DNA of 64,000 bases from Branchipolynoe longqiensis (Eukaryota; Annelida; Polychaeta; Phyllodocida; Polynoidae). Under the pieces are notes generated by a model. The model saw only the letters and a list, made by a program, of their open reading frames with translations, was not told where the DNA came from and searched no databases. Of the stretch, positions 1-10,665 are shown in pieces. Both the position numbers and the translations under genes were made by a program. Position 1 is the first letter of the stretch. Each line of letters opens with the position of its first letter. Location: contig CM059199.1 in assembly GCA_030323885.1 (NCBI GenBank), positions 78,058,002 through 78,122,001 on the forward strand. The letters run 5' to 3'.

Positions 1-172
1 TGGTTGGCTCAGTGTCAGGATAATGTGACTGAGTGGGATATCGGGTCATGGTGCTGGCAGCCTGGCCTCCCAGTGGGGCAGCACTATAACGTCGCCATGA
101 GCGTGCACTGTCACAAGTCGGTACCCGTCCTGATATGACCTTAGATGTTGCCAGGATGTAAAACTTCAATAA
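1..172 (+). mobile_element. SINE family 1, copy (left end outside window)
   Basis: Body shared by nine copies here: GACTGAGTGGGATATC, CCCAGTGGGGCAGCACTATA, CACAAGTCGGTACCCGTC and TGTTGCCAGGATGTAAAACT near the 3' end. Confidence 0.8.
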
Positions 173-479
173 CTGTTATGCAGCACTAACTGGCTAATGT
201 GTGCTTTAATATCTAATTTGAATTTGGAGGATCAATGTTGTTTGTTGAACAACCCCCCAGCACAAAGAGTAGACACTGGCTATTAGGATCAAATGCAGCA
301 AAGCACTTTGTTTTCCAAATGACTATGCTCTTATCAGATTATGCACCTTTAAGAATGCTCTGGTATAAATTATAAGTGGCGTGTCCTGTCCCAGAATGCT
401 GCACTGAAAGCCCGTTGCTATGACAACGAGGCTGTGTGGAAGGTGATTGATGTGAGTGGCTGGAGAGTGTACAGGGCAG
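173..479. other. Unassigned sequence
   Basis: Nothing recognised beyond AT-rich sequence. Confidence 0.4.
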
Positions 480-655
480 CTTTTTTCAAATCTTTTTTTT
501 TTATTGAGGCTGTATTTATACTGGCCATAGAATATAAGCCCGGGTATTCAGGCTTGTTTTCAATGCTGGCCAACTGTAGTGTTGGTATTGTCTTATCACA
601 CAGTCTATGTTAGTTTTTTTGGATTTTCTTGGCACATATATATATTTGATTTTGT
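480..655 (-). repeat. Short dispersed repeat, copy 1
   Basis: Complement of much of 11425-11668, including CCAGCATTGAAAACAAGCCT and AGTATAAATACAGCCTCAAT; about 80 bp of the other copy is missing. Confidence 0.7.
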
Positions 656-825
656 CTACTCTTACGACTAGAGTAGCCTACTCCCATTTACATATCATAG
701 GCTTGTATGTAGCTGTGTGGTATGCTATCTAGCTACTTTTGGCATGGTTACCTTCCATTGGTGGTGGGCCGTGACATATCACATGCCCCTTTGCAGTGCA
801 GCTTAGGGGGGGGGGGGTTCCTAGC

Positions 826-3400
826 CTTATTTGCACATATATTTTTTGTATGTTTTTAGGTCAGGAATTTGTCGTTCCTTTACCGTTTGGGCATTCCACA
901 CCTTGGCAGTCATTTCCAGCCTGCTTCTCTCATGAGCTTTTATTTGGCTTCAGGTCTGCTTTAGTAGTGGCACATTATTTGCTCTAGTAGCCCTTTGTGC
1001 TTTTGTTAGGAGTTTATTGTTTTGACTTTAGCTATATGCACCATGCCTTTGAAGATTTTTATTGACATTGCTTGTCTCATGTAGTCCCTTACCTTTGCAA
1101 ATAGCCCAAGTTTGTGATTTACTTTTTGGATAATTTTGTTTATACATAGGTTGAAGTTTAGTTGGCTGTCCAATTCAAGGCCTAGGTATTTATAATGGTC
1201 TACATTTTCTATTGTTTGGTTTCCTAACTTACAGTGTAGTTTCCTTTCTGGCATTTGTTTATGTGAGAAGAGTACTGTTTTTGATTTGCTTTCGTTGATG
1301 GTTAGTTTGGTTGGACTCACACCCCTCATCCAGTTTTAGTAGGAGCTTATTTAGGGTAGTTATTATCTCCTCTTCTGTGGTGCCCTTTGCATATATGACT
1401 GTGTCATCTGCATATAGTTGGAGGCATTCGGTTTGCAACCATTTCTCAAGATCGTTTATGTAGATTATAAAGAGCAGTGGCCCTAACACTGACCCTTGGG
1501 GTACACCACATGTGATGAGTTGGTTGTCTGATAGTGTATTGTTTATTTTTGTTTTTGTTGCCTGTTGTTCAAGTACCATTTTATCCAGTCCATAGTGTTG
1601 GATTTTATGCCCATGGTTTTGAGTTTTTCCAATAGTATGTTATGGTCGACTGTGTCGAATGCTTTGCTGAAGTCAATGAAGACTGCTCCAACTAATTGTT
1701 TTTGGTTCATTGATGCCATTATGCCATTTGTTAGGTTAGCTATTGTTTTTGATGTGGAGTGCAGTTTCCTGAAGCCCCAGTGTCTTTCATTTAGTATATC
1801 ATTTTTTTCCAGGTGTTCATTTATGTGCCTATGTAGCACTTTTTCAATGAGCTTGCCTGCGTTTGAAGAATTGATATTGGCCTGTAGTTTCCCATGTTTT
1901 CTTTGTCTCCATTTTTGTGAATGGGAGTGATGGTTGCCATTTTCCAGGCTGAGATAAAATGCCTCTGTTCAAAGGAGATGTTGAATAGGTCTACTATAGT
2001 GGCCGGGATGGCTTGGAGTGCCTCTTTCAGTATTTTGTTTGGGATTTCATCTATTCCACTTAATTTTTGTACTTCTATTATATCTGTTTTGCAGGTGCAG
2101 ATTTCATTCTGCACAGTTCCTGATCTATTTTCCCATCATTTAACACAAAATTCTGACTGCTTTTGCCCTATTGTGGCAAAGTGTGTGTTCAGTTTGTTTG
2201 CTGCATCTTTGTCTGTGAGCATTGTCCCTTCACTATCTTGGAAGTTTGTATGCTCTTCTTTTTATATTTTTTTGGAATAATAGGTTTACATTTTTCCTAA
2301 ATTTGTTTGTATTGCTTCCCAGTCTTTGTCCTGCTTTATTATGCATGTTTTTTGCTGTTCTCACAGCTTTGAGAGAGGTGTTTCTGGCGATATGGTATGC
2401 CAGTTTGTCTTCTATAGTTTATGTGTGCTTTGCTTTATCACCCAGTTTACTTTTGGCTATGATGAGTGTTAGCAGGTCATTGTTTACCCATGGGTCTTGT
2501 TTTTTTTGTATTTTTATTTTCTTAATGGGACACATCTCATCAGTTGCTTTTCTTATTTCTGTGATGATGTTGCCCCAATAGATATTAACATCATCTCTGT
2601 TTTGTGTGATGTTGTTTATGTTTTGGTGCAGATGATTTTTTAATGCATCTTCTGAGTAGTTTTTTAGGGACCTGCCGATCTTATATTCATAGTGATTTGT
2701 GCTTTTTAGTTTTTTCCTTGTTACATATATTAGCTCATGATCACTTATACCCCAGCTTCTGGTGCCCCACTTAGTGGCGTGGTTTGAGTTGGTTAGTATT
2801 AGGTCAATTGTTAAACTATTTTTACATGGCCTTGTCTTTTCAGTGATGAGCTGTTGTGGGCCTAAGATTTTGATTGTGGTTTGCAGCATTAGCTTATTTT
2901 TATCATTGCTGTTGTAATTTACATTAAAGTCCCCTAGTATGGTGTTCATGCTCTTCTCTAAGGCTTCAATGAAAAGTTCAATTTCCCCTGATGGAGGTCT
3001 GTAGAGGCTTGCTATGGCTATATTTGCTTGTTTTTCATTTTTTTTATTAAGCACCATAGTAGTTATATGTGTTCATTTGATAGGTTAGCTGTTTCTAGTG
3101 CTTCAGGATCTAGATTTTTGGTGTCTTTGCAGTAAAAGGCAACACCTCCACCCGTTTTTATTTGGCTTAGTTTGTTATTTTGCTGTCTATCATTATGTAC
3201 AAGCCTATATCCATTTATCTTAAGGGTGTTGTTTTGGTGGTTGTCAGTGAACCATGTTTCTGACAGTGTTAGCATGTCAAGATTTTCTCTTTTTAGGTGT
3301 ATTTTTATTGTATCAATTTTGTTGGATGCACTCTGGCAGTTTAGATGTGCAAAGCATGTGCCCCTTCCCAGCTGGCATTCAATTTCTTATACCATATTTA
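826..3400 (-). pseudogene. LINE ORF2 remnant: APE endonuclease and reverse transcriptase
   Basis: Endonuclease motifs in order: LTLSETWFTDN, GGGVAFYC, LYRPPSGE, GDFNVNYN, LTIDLILTNS and GISDHELIY (the SDH of APE nucleases is intact). Reverse transcriptase motifs: NYRPISIL, FIDFSKAFDTVDHN, GVPQGSVLGPLLFIIYINDL, the catalytic LYADDTVIY, then KSKTVLFSH and YLGLELD. The C-terminus ends ERQIPDLKTYKKYMCK and a stop. The protein would nick DNA and copy the element's RNA at the target. At least five frame changes break it, for instance near 3060, 2114, 1839, 1560 and 1320, so it cannot make a full protein. Confidence 0.85.
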
Positions 3401-3659
3401 TTTGTGTTTTTCGGAGAGTGGTTGCTTGATTTAGCGAATTTTACTTTTAGTTTTAGTTAGATTGATTGTGTGTGTGTTGGGGGAGGGGGGTGCTGGTGCA
3501 TGCAGCACACCCATCTCCCTCTGATGGGTAGTTGTGTAAATCACCACGCTTATTACCTGTTTTGCATGGAGGATGACATATTTTAGTAATGCGGGTTAGT
3601 GAGTTTTATAGAAAGTTTTTTAGTAAGTTTATAGTAAGTTTGTAGTAAGTTTGTGATAC

Positions 3660-4245
3660 TCATGGTTTGGAGCCCTGGCTACTTTCCCAGTTCTCCATGA
3701 TGCGCTTAGACAGCCTGGCAGCGATGTATCCTGCCTAATCCTCATTGTAGTGTATTCCGTCAGTCATGCCAATGCCATACCATGCCAATCTCTTCCCATG
3801 CCTTGTCTTATGGATGTAGTTTGCATATCTTGGGATGTCTACACCTTCTATCCTGTTAGCATTTAGGTGGTGGATGAAGGCAATTATTTCTGGTTTGCAA
3901 TAATCTACCAGTACCTGGTTTCTTTTGGGGCCACAGTACATTTCCATGTCCATGCCCATGAGTTTGCAGATCACTGGCATCTTTGTTAGTGTGCTGAGTG
4001 TGTCATGAGCTTGTTTGTATTCCTGTTCCATGTGTTCCATGAGTGTCTACTTGGTCTTAAATGCTGGTCTTAGGTCTCTGTGGCCCACATTCTTTGTTAG
4101 GTCACATATTCCAGCCATCAGGTATATTTGTGCTGGTGGAGTGTTGTTTGTGTACTTCCTGCACACAGCACTCGTTATCCTGGCAATAGTCGCTCCTGGT
4201 ACAAAGACTATTACCTCTGTATTTTGCTTGAGTCCTGCAGGAACG
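3660..4245 (-). pseudogene. LINE ORF1 3' part: SGNH/GDSL-esterase-like domain
   Basis: Reading down from 4245 the frame gives VIVFVPGATIARITSAV, then IYLMAGICDLT, and after one TAG stop a continuous stretch ending GIGMTDGIHYNED and AARLSKRIMENW with a stop near 3660. PGATI, the G-x-x-D block and the D-G-I-H block match conserved blocks II, III and V of SGNH hydrolases, with the last supplying the Asp-His pair. The block III residue normally Asn is Cys here. SGNH esterase domains in ORF1 are known from some CR1-type LINEs. It stands immediately upstream of the endonuclease of the same element; its N-terminal part is cut off by the minisatellite at 4268. Confidence 0.65.
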
Positions 4246-4267
4246 AGGGAGTGTCAGCTTGGTGGTA

Positions 4268-4925
4268 ACTAGTTCAGTCACATCACCAGCCTCAGTCAAG
4301 TCACCAGCCTCAGTCACGTCACCCGCTCAGTCACGTCAGTAGCCTCAGTCATGTCACCAGCTCAGTCACGTCAGCAGCCTCAGTCATGTCACCAGCCTCA
4401 GTCACATCACCAGCCTCAGTCATGTCACCAGTCTCAGTCACGTCACCAGCTCAGTCACATCACCAGTTCAGTCACGTCACCATCCTCAGTCACGTCACCA
4501 GCTGCTCAGTCACATCACCAGCTCACTCACATCACCAGCCTCAGTCACATCAGCAGTTCAGTCACGTCACCATCCTCAGTCACGTCACCAACCTCAGTCC
4601 CATCACCAGCTCAGTCACGTCACCAGTTCAGTCAGGTCACCAGCCTCAGTCACGTCACCCGCCTCAGTCACATCACCAGCTCAGTCACGTCACCAGCCTC
4701 AGGCATGTCACCAGCTTCAGTCACATCACCAACCGCACTCACATTACCAGCTCAGTCATGTCAACAGCCTCAGTCATGGCAACAGCCTCAGTCATGTCAA
4801 CAGCCTCAGCCATGTCAACAGTTCAATCACGTCACCAGCCTCATTCACATCACAAAGTTCAGTCACCTCACCAGCTCAGTCACCTCACCAGCTCAGTCAC
4901 GTCATCAGCCTCGTACAGTCACGTC
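4268..4925. repeat. Minisatellite, unit about 15-18 bp
   Basis: Units such as CACCAGCCTCAGTCACRT, with shorter CACCAGCTCAGTCACGT variants. Open frames over it (Gln/Ser/His-rich) are by-products. Confidence 0.9.
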
Positions 4926-5282
4926 ACCAGTCTTGTTAGACTGTCTGTCAAATAACCTGATGTACGTGAATCACTGTCTTGTCAGCCTGCTTTTGTGTCT
5001 CCTAACCTGATGTACCTCTGATATTATCCTATTACAAAACCTAATATCTTTCATTAACCAACCCGACTAGAGCTGACCCCATTTATCGCCACCCCCTGCG
5101 CCTTGCACCAACCACACTCCGGCAGTCCGCTCCCACCAGGGCCAGTAGCACGGCCCGCCGACGTCAGCAAGTCGCCTCAGCTAATTAGTCAAGTACAGAG
5201 GCTTCCGCCCTCCCTCCTGGGCATTGTGCCACGAAAGGACCTGACAAACCAGATCTGGATCCACTCGCCTATCACTGTATCA

Positions 5283-5620
5283 GGGGCGCGGCCTGTAGCT
5301 CATGCGGTAGAGTGTCCACCTGTGAAGGTGTCGGTCATACTATCGATCCTGCTCAGTGGACCCATTTGCAGTTTGGGCTATTTTCCATTCCAACCAGTGG
5401 TCCACAACTGGTTCATCAAAGGATGTGGTATGTGCTGCCCTGTCTGTGGGAAAGTATATATAAAAGACCCCTTGCTGCTTATCGGATATTATAGGCTATG
5501 TAGCGGCAGCGGGTTTCCTCCAAAGAACTGTGTTAGAATGCCCGTATATTTAATGTCCAATAGCCGATGATAAAAATCAATGAGCTCTAGAGGCGTCATT
5601 AAATAAAACAAGCTTTTTTT
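5283..5620 (+). mobile_element. SINE family 2 (molluscan type), full copy
   Basis: tRNA-like head with TAGCTCATGCGGTAGAGTG, then CCAACCAGTGGTCCACAACT, GTATGTGCTGCCCTGTCTGT, AAAAGACCCCTTGCTGCTTA and CCAATAGCCGATGATAAAAA, ending in a T-rich stretch. I recognise this body from molluscan genomes; the match was not searched. Confidence 0.8.
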
Positions 5621-5654
5621 TTTCACTCGTCCATCACGACGGGCGGAGCACCAG

Positions 5655-6080
5655 ACGCCGTGGCCGAATCGGTTGAGTCAAGACCTCCTGCGCGGAAGGT
5701 CGGGAGTTAGATTAGATTAGATTAGAGTGTTTGGTTTGTATGCTCAGACCAAGTTGGAGACTCCATCAGGGCCCACCACTACGTGTGGTGAGGGTGGTGC
5801 TCTGTTCAGTTTTTGATGTGCAGTAATGAGTTTGAATCTGAGTCAAACCAACGACTTATCAATTGATCCTTGTCGCTTCCTAGCCAGGCGCTCAGCATTA
5901 CTAGGATAGGGCAAGGACTGGTTGGCTAATGTGACTGAGTGGGATATCAGGTCATGGTGCTGGCACCCTGGTCTCCCAGTGGGGCAGCATTATAAAGTCA
6001 CCATGAGTGGGTACTGTCGCAAGTCGGTTCCCGTCCTGTTGCCTTAGATGTTGCCAGGACGTAAAACTCCAACAACCAAC
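5655..6080 (+). mobile_element. SINE family 1, near-complete copy with tRNA-like head
   Basis: Head with tRNA-Leu-like boxes (GCCGTGGCCGAATCGGTTGA), a 200-bp middle part and the family body ending GTAAAACTCCAACAACCAAC. A GATTA microsatellite separates head and middle. Confidence 0.75.
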
Positions 6081-7106
6081 CCCACGCCAACCTGTCTATG
6101 TGAAGCACGTCACATTTGGGGACGTTGTGGTTGGGTGGAACTGGCAGGGTGCCAGGAAACCGCGGGCGTCCCCCAACCTGCCACGTCGAGGTGTCAGGCA
6201 GAGGGGTCTCCCGATGTGGCGGGAGATCTCCCTAAAATATAGCAACCCAATCTCCCCGTTTCACACCAAAGAATCATTGCAGTTAGTTGGGTGCGGTTTA
6301 TATTTTGGGTGGTTGTCAAGATGCACCAGAATGCACCATTTTGTATCATTTCCCCCCCACAGTTTTCCGGGGGAGGCCCCTTGGACCTCCCTTATAGGAG
6401 GGCTAGACTCGCCCTTCCACACCCTCCCCCTTGGGCCATGCTGTTTCTTCCTATTTACAATTTGTGTGTTAGGGATTTTATTTGATAGGGGAGTCTCCTT
6501 CCTGCATTACATGCATGTGCTGTACAATATACAGCATAGATATGTATTGTGTCAGAGTGGAGTGTGCAGCACACAATACAGCACATTCCACTCACACATT
6601 ACCATGTACAAACTCAAAGGTGATCATCTCAACGGCTGGAAGACCAGTGCTTCGGTGCTGACAAAATAATATGTTCAGATGAATAAAATATTTACCAAAA
6701 AAAAGGGGATATGTCCGTCGTGACGCCCTTATCGAGGTGGCAGCTGTTATCGTGTTCTAATTAACTCTAATGTGAAGAAGGTTTCCAACTGATGAGCATA
6801 ACTTAACCGCAAGCCAACAGGACGCAGCCAGCCAGTGTTATGTGAGCTAATTCAATATGTGTCACTCAACATGGTGAAAACATACACTAATACAACACAT
6901 GGGCAAATACTGAGGTAACATACATTATTATAACAATAATACAATAAGACAATAAGAATATTTACAAATATTGCAATAGCATTTTTCAATGATTAGAAGT
7001 AAAAAGTAAGAATATTTACAAATATGACAACAGCATTTGATCAGATGTAGAGGATATTGTAGTGGTCTGCACTGACCTCTCAGGCAAGGAGCCGCATAGA
7101 CAGGTA
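6081..7106. other. Unclassified repeat-like sequence
   Basis: The part 6200-6480, with AATGCACCATTTTGTATCAT and TTTTCCGGGGGAGGCCCCTT, looks like a dispersed repeat common in marine invertebrates whose class I cannot name. The rest is unassigned. Confidence 0.35.
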
Positions 7107-7186
7107 GGTGTGGGTAGTGTGGTGTAATGGTTAGTACACTGGCCCGGAATGCAAAGAGAGGCGGGTTCGAGTCCCGCTCTAGGCAC
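7107..7186 (+). tRNA. tRNA-like sequence (probably SINE head or pseudogene)
   Basis: It has an A-box-like TGGTGTAATGGTTAGTACAC and a perfect T arm around GGCGGGTTCGAGTCCCGC. The acceptor stem pairs at 5 of 7 positions and the anticodon stem does not close well, so a working tRNA is unlikely. Confidence 0.35.
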
Positions 7187-7323
7187 AATATTTCCCATTT
7201 TCATCACCCCCATGACAATATTATTAAAGTGTTAACAAATGATTAGCCAGAAGGTGCCAGAAGGTGACATAGATCAGGCCAGTCTGATAGGATGTTCTCA
7301 CGTCGTGGCCGGGCCTTGCCTTA

Positions 7324-9370
7324 TGGGGCTGTCACACTATGACGTTTCTCCCGGCGACCCGTCAGCGTTGAAAGTACTATCTTGCACGTCGAGAAACCTT
7401 AAAGATTTAGGGGAAATATGGGGAAATTGGACGTTCCCACAGCGTGTTGGTTGCGCGTGGCCAACGTTGTGGTAATGTATATCGGCGCGCTGTGTCTGTG
7501 TCTCTGTCTGTGTCTCTGTGTGTGTCTCTGTATGTGTCTCTGTATGTGTCTCTGTGTATGTGTCTCTGTCTGTGTCTCTGTATGTGTCTCTCTCTCTGTC
7601 TCTGTGTCTGTCTCTGTCTGTGTCTCTGTCTGTGTCTATGTGTCTGTCTCTGTCTGTGTCTCTGCGTATGTGTCTCTGTCTGTGTCTCTGTGTCTGTGTC
7701 TCTGTCTGGGTCTCTGTATGTCTCTCTGTCTGTGTCTCTGTCTGTGTCTCTGCCTGTGTCTCTGTCTGTGTCTCTGTGTGTGTCTCTGTGTCTGTCTCTG
7801 TATGTGTATCTGTGTATGTGTCTCTGTCTGTGTCTCTGTGTCATGTCTCTGTCTGGGTCTCTGTATGTCTCTCTGTATGTGTCTCTGTATGTGTCTCTGT
7901 CTGTGTCTCTGTCTGTGTATCTGTGTGTGTCTCTGTGTGTGTCTCTGTCTGTGTTTCTGTATGTGTCTGTGTCTCTGTCTCTGTTTCTCTCTCTCTCTGA
8001 GACACAGAGACATAGACACACATAGACACACACAGATACACAGAGACACACACAGAGACTCAGACACACAGAGACACAGAGACACACACCGAGACACAGA
8101 TACACACACAGAGACTCAGATACACAGAGACACAGAGACACACACAGAGACACAGAGACACACACAGAGACTCAGACACACAGAGACACAGAGACACACA
8201 CACAGACACAGAGACACACACACAGACTCAGACACACACAGACACAGAGACACACACACAGACCCAGAGACACACGATGAGACACATACATAGACAGAGA
8301 CAGAGACACATACAGAGACACAGACAGAGACACAGACAGAGACACATACATATACACATACAGAGACACATACACAAACATAGACACAGACAGAGACACA
8401 TACAGAGACAAATACAAATACACATACAGAGACACAGACAGAGACACAAACAGATACACAGACAGAGACACAGACAGAGACACAGACAGAGACACATACA
8501 GAGACATACACAGAGACACAGAGACACATACAGAGACAGACACAGAGACACAGACAGAGACACACACAGAGACACAGACAGAGACACATACAGAGACATA
8601 CACAGAGACACATACAGAGACAGACACAGAGACACAGACAGAGACACACACAGAGACACACACAGAGACACATACAGAGACATACACAGAGACACAGACA
8701 GAGACACATACAGAGACACATAGACACAGACAGAGACACATACAGAGACATACACAGAGATATAGAGACACATACAGAGACAGACACAGAGACACAGACA
8801 GAGACACATACAGAGACATACACAGAGACACATACAGAGACAGACACAGAGACACATACAGAGACACACACAGAGACACACACAGAGACACATACAGAGA
8901 CATACACAGAGACACAGAGACACATACAGAGACAGACACAGAGACACAGACAGAGACACAGACAGAGACACACACAGAGACACACACAGACACACCCAGA
9001 GACACACACAGAGACACACACACAGCAACGTGTGAGCAACGACCCTCCCGCGCGCGCGCCGTCTTCCTAGCGTTCCCATAACGTTATTCCGGTGCGTCCA
9101 ACGCAGCGCGACGCGCGCCTAACGTCCTTACCCATATATTTGCGCGCGCTGGCGGTCGTTGGGTTGTTTTTGACATGTTGAAAACACTCAGCGACCAATA
9201 ACGCGCGCCGACTTTCTCCGCCGACCGTCAACGTCAAAGATAGTGTACCGACGTGTACCGACGCGCGCATAACGCGCCATCAGCGCGTCCCGATGTTTCA
9301 CTTTTTATCGCCCAAAATCAACACACGTTCACCGGTCGCCGGCGAGAAGCGTCGTAGTGTGACAGCCCCA
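7324..9370. mobile_element. Harbinger-like foldback TIR element with TG/CA core
   Basis: The ends are near-perfect inverted repeats of about 37 bp: TGGGGCTGTCACACTAYGAC at 7324 and its complement at 9370. TTA flanks both sides (7321-7323, 9371-9373), the 3-bp target duplication typical of PIF/Harbinger elements. The inside is 1.5 kb of TG-rich then CA-rich simple repeat (7489-9027) bordered by CpG-rich sequence with repeated AACG motifs. No transposase is encoded. Confidence 0.72.
7489..9027. repeat. Simple-repeat hairpin: (TCTGTG)n then (CACAGA)n
   Basis: Units of mainly TCTGTG/TATGTG run to about 7998, then the strand flips to CACAGA/CATACA until 9027. The two arms are about 510 and 1030 bp. 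All six frames are open through it, which is only a result of the repeat. Confidence 0.95.
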
Positions 9371-9373
9371 TTA

Positions 9374-9656
9374 GGTATCACCACAGAACATGCGTTGTCA
9401 GCATTTACGGATTTAATCAACTAAATTAATGGATTTTAATATTTAGTTCAGGATGCGTGAGCACCAGCAGGGCACCATCTTATTGCTGACACAACAACAA
9501 AAGCACTATTGTGAGTCCTACCCCGACGAGCGGAATGACATGCAATCATGTCATTCTGGCCCTGACAGCGTGACAATTGGTTGTGTTGTTATATGACGTC
9601 ACTCCCTACCCACATCTTTCGAACACGTGACCTCAGTGCCATTATCATGCCGTCAC
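9374..9656. other. Sequence between the Harbinger-like element and host exon 7
   Basis: No feature seen; if exon 7 belongs to the minus-strand gene this is the start of its next intron. Confidence 0.4.
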
Positions 9657-9662
9657 ACTCAC

Positions 9663-10145
9663 CTGTCGGGTACGCGTCTCTACTTCACCGTTCTTATCGC
9701 GTACGATGAAGCCGGTCAATGTTGTGATGGACGTGGGTGACTCCGGGTAGATGGACATCATCGACGACCGTGGCGACCCGTGGCGCCAGGCGTCACTGAG
9801 GCGGCGAAAGGCGAGGCGAGCTGCCGGCAAACTGAGACGTGTCCTGTCATGGCGCTGCTCAGTGAAGATGGACTGGTAACTCGGGGGTCCCTCCGAACGC
9901 ACCGACGCAGACCGACGGTGACTTGTCTTGTCGAGCATCCCATCACTCTCCATTCTCATCGTCGTCACGTGGTCACCGAGCACGTGAAGTGATGGCGCCA
10001 GAATGACGTCATTGATATCCCTGATGTTATTGAGTGTGACGTCATCGGTAGTGCTGTCAGTGTCAACAGACTGACAGGTGGTGAGAACGACCAGCGGTAC
10101 GTCTGACGCTGACATGGTGGCGTTGTTGCTGCTGTGGATGCAGCG
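9663..10145 (-). CDS. Candidate host gene exon 7: cytoplasmic tail with PPSY motif
   Basis: A 483-bp open exon on the minus strand with a pyrimidine-rich acceptor ending AACTAG and a perfect CAG/GTGAGT donor, phase 0 at both ends (161 codons). It is hydrophilic and Ser/Arg-rich, with no membrane segment. Motifs include RRSASVRSEGPPSYQSIF (basic serine sites followed by PPxY) and FIVRDKNGEVETRTRQ at the end. Together with exons 5 and 6 it makes a tail with repeated PY motifs, reminiscent of LDLRAD/PMEPA1-type proteins that bind NEDD4 ligases. Alternatively it is the first coding exon of a separate gene: the ATG at 10113-10115 has an ideal GCCACC context. Linkage to exon 6 would need a 27-kb intron. 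The exon itself is well supported; its membership is not. Confidence 0.6.
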
Positions 10146-10412
10146 CTAGTTGTAAACAGAAACCAGACAAGCGTTGGATGCCTTGTCGTCAATCGTGTTC
10201 ATAGTTCTCATTTGTCCGAAGGGTCAGACTTTGTTGGAGTCACACGTTCCATAGCGGCCCCGCTATTGGTTGCAGTGAGAGCACGTGACCTGAAGGGTTT
10301 GGTAGTGAGCTATATAGAGATCTTCACGAGTTGAGTAGGCCTATAGAAGTTGACAGTGCCGCAGTGTCACACTGTCACACTGTTACGCTGCCACATTTAC
10401 ATCACACTCAGG

Positions 10413-10534
10413 TCCACGAACCTCAGTAAAGCATAACTTCCATTGTCCGACATCTGGGTCAAAACAGAAGGATTCCACGAACCTCAGCACAGCATAACTT
10501 CCCTTGTCCGACATCTGGGTCAAAACAGAAGGCT
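10413..10534. repeat. 61-bp direct tandem duplication
   Basis: Two units beginning TCCACGAACCTCAG and containing TTGTCCGACATCTGGGTCAA, four or five differences. Confidence 0.85.
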
Positions 10535-10665
10535 TCGTTACTCCAAACTCCAACTTATACCGGAGGTTGTGACAGCAGGAGGCCGGGCCGAACCACTGTC
10601 AGTGTCACATGTGCAGGTGTCATGGCGTGTAGGATATGTAGTAGGGATGTCAACTCAAGTATAAG

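Larger units (their letters stand above)
800..4262 (-). mobile_element. Decayed LINE (APE endonuclease + RT), minus strand, with SGNH-like domain upstream
   Basis: A non-LTR retrotransposon read from about 4262 down to about 800. In order it holds an SGNH-like domain (3660-4245), a gap of about 200 bp, an APE endonuclease (2419-3400) and a reverse transcriptase (about 826-2114), spread over several frames with stops and frameshifts. The 5' end abuts the minisatellite at 4268. The coding end is the TAA near 830. The endonuclease and RT are about 60-65% identical by eye to the plus-strand LINE at 54.6-59.1 kb, so they are subfamilies of one lineage. Motif style suggests the Jockey/CR1 group; a tree would be needed to place it. 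Confidence 0.85.

Noticed and set aside
6007..6669. 220-codon open frame on the plus strand
   Set aside because: It starts within the 3' part of a SINE and runs through repeat-like sequence; no domain or codon bias.
7107..7186. Functional tRNA gene
   Set aside because: The acceptor and anticodon stems pair poorly although the T arm is perfect; a SINE head or pseudogene fits better.
7407..9079. Long overlapping open frames (Cys/Leu/Val-rich and Arg/Asp-rich) on both strands
   Set aside because: They follow directly from stop-free TCTGTG/CACAGA units; no frame has codon bias or an exon signal.
9645..10115. Complete small gene of 156 codons ending at the TGA at 9645
   Set aside because: A perfect CAG/GTGAGT donor occurs six codons before that stop, so the stop is more likely in the intron.
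10250..10330. TATA/CCAAT promoter for exon 9663-10145
   Set aside because: TATATAG near 10310 and ATTGG near 10265 exist, but their order on the minus strand is wrong for a standard promoter, and the exon has a good acceptor, so it may be internal.
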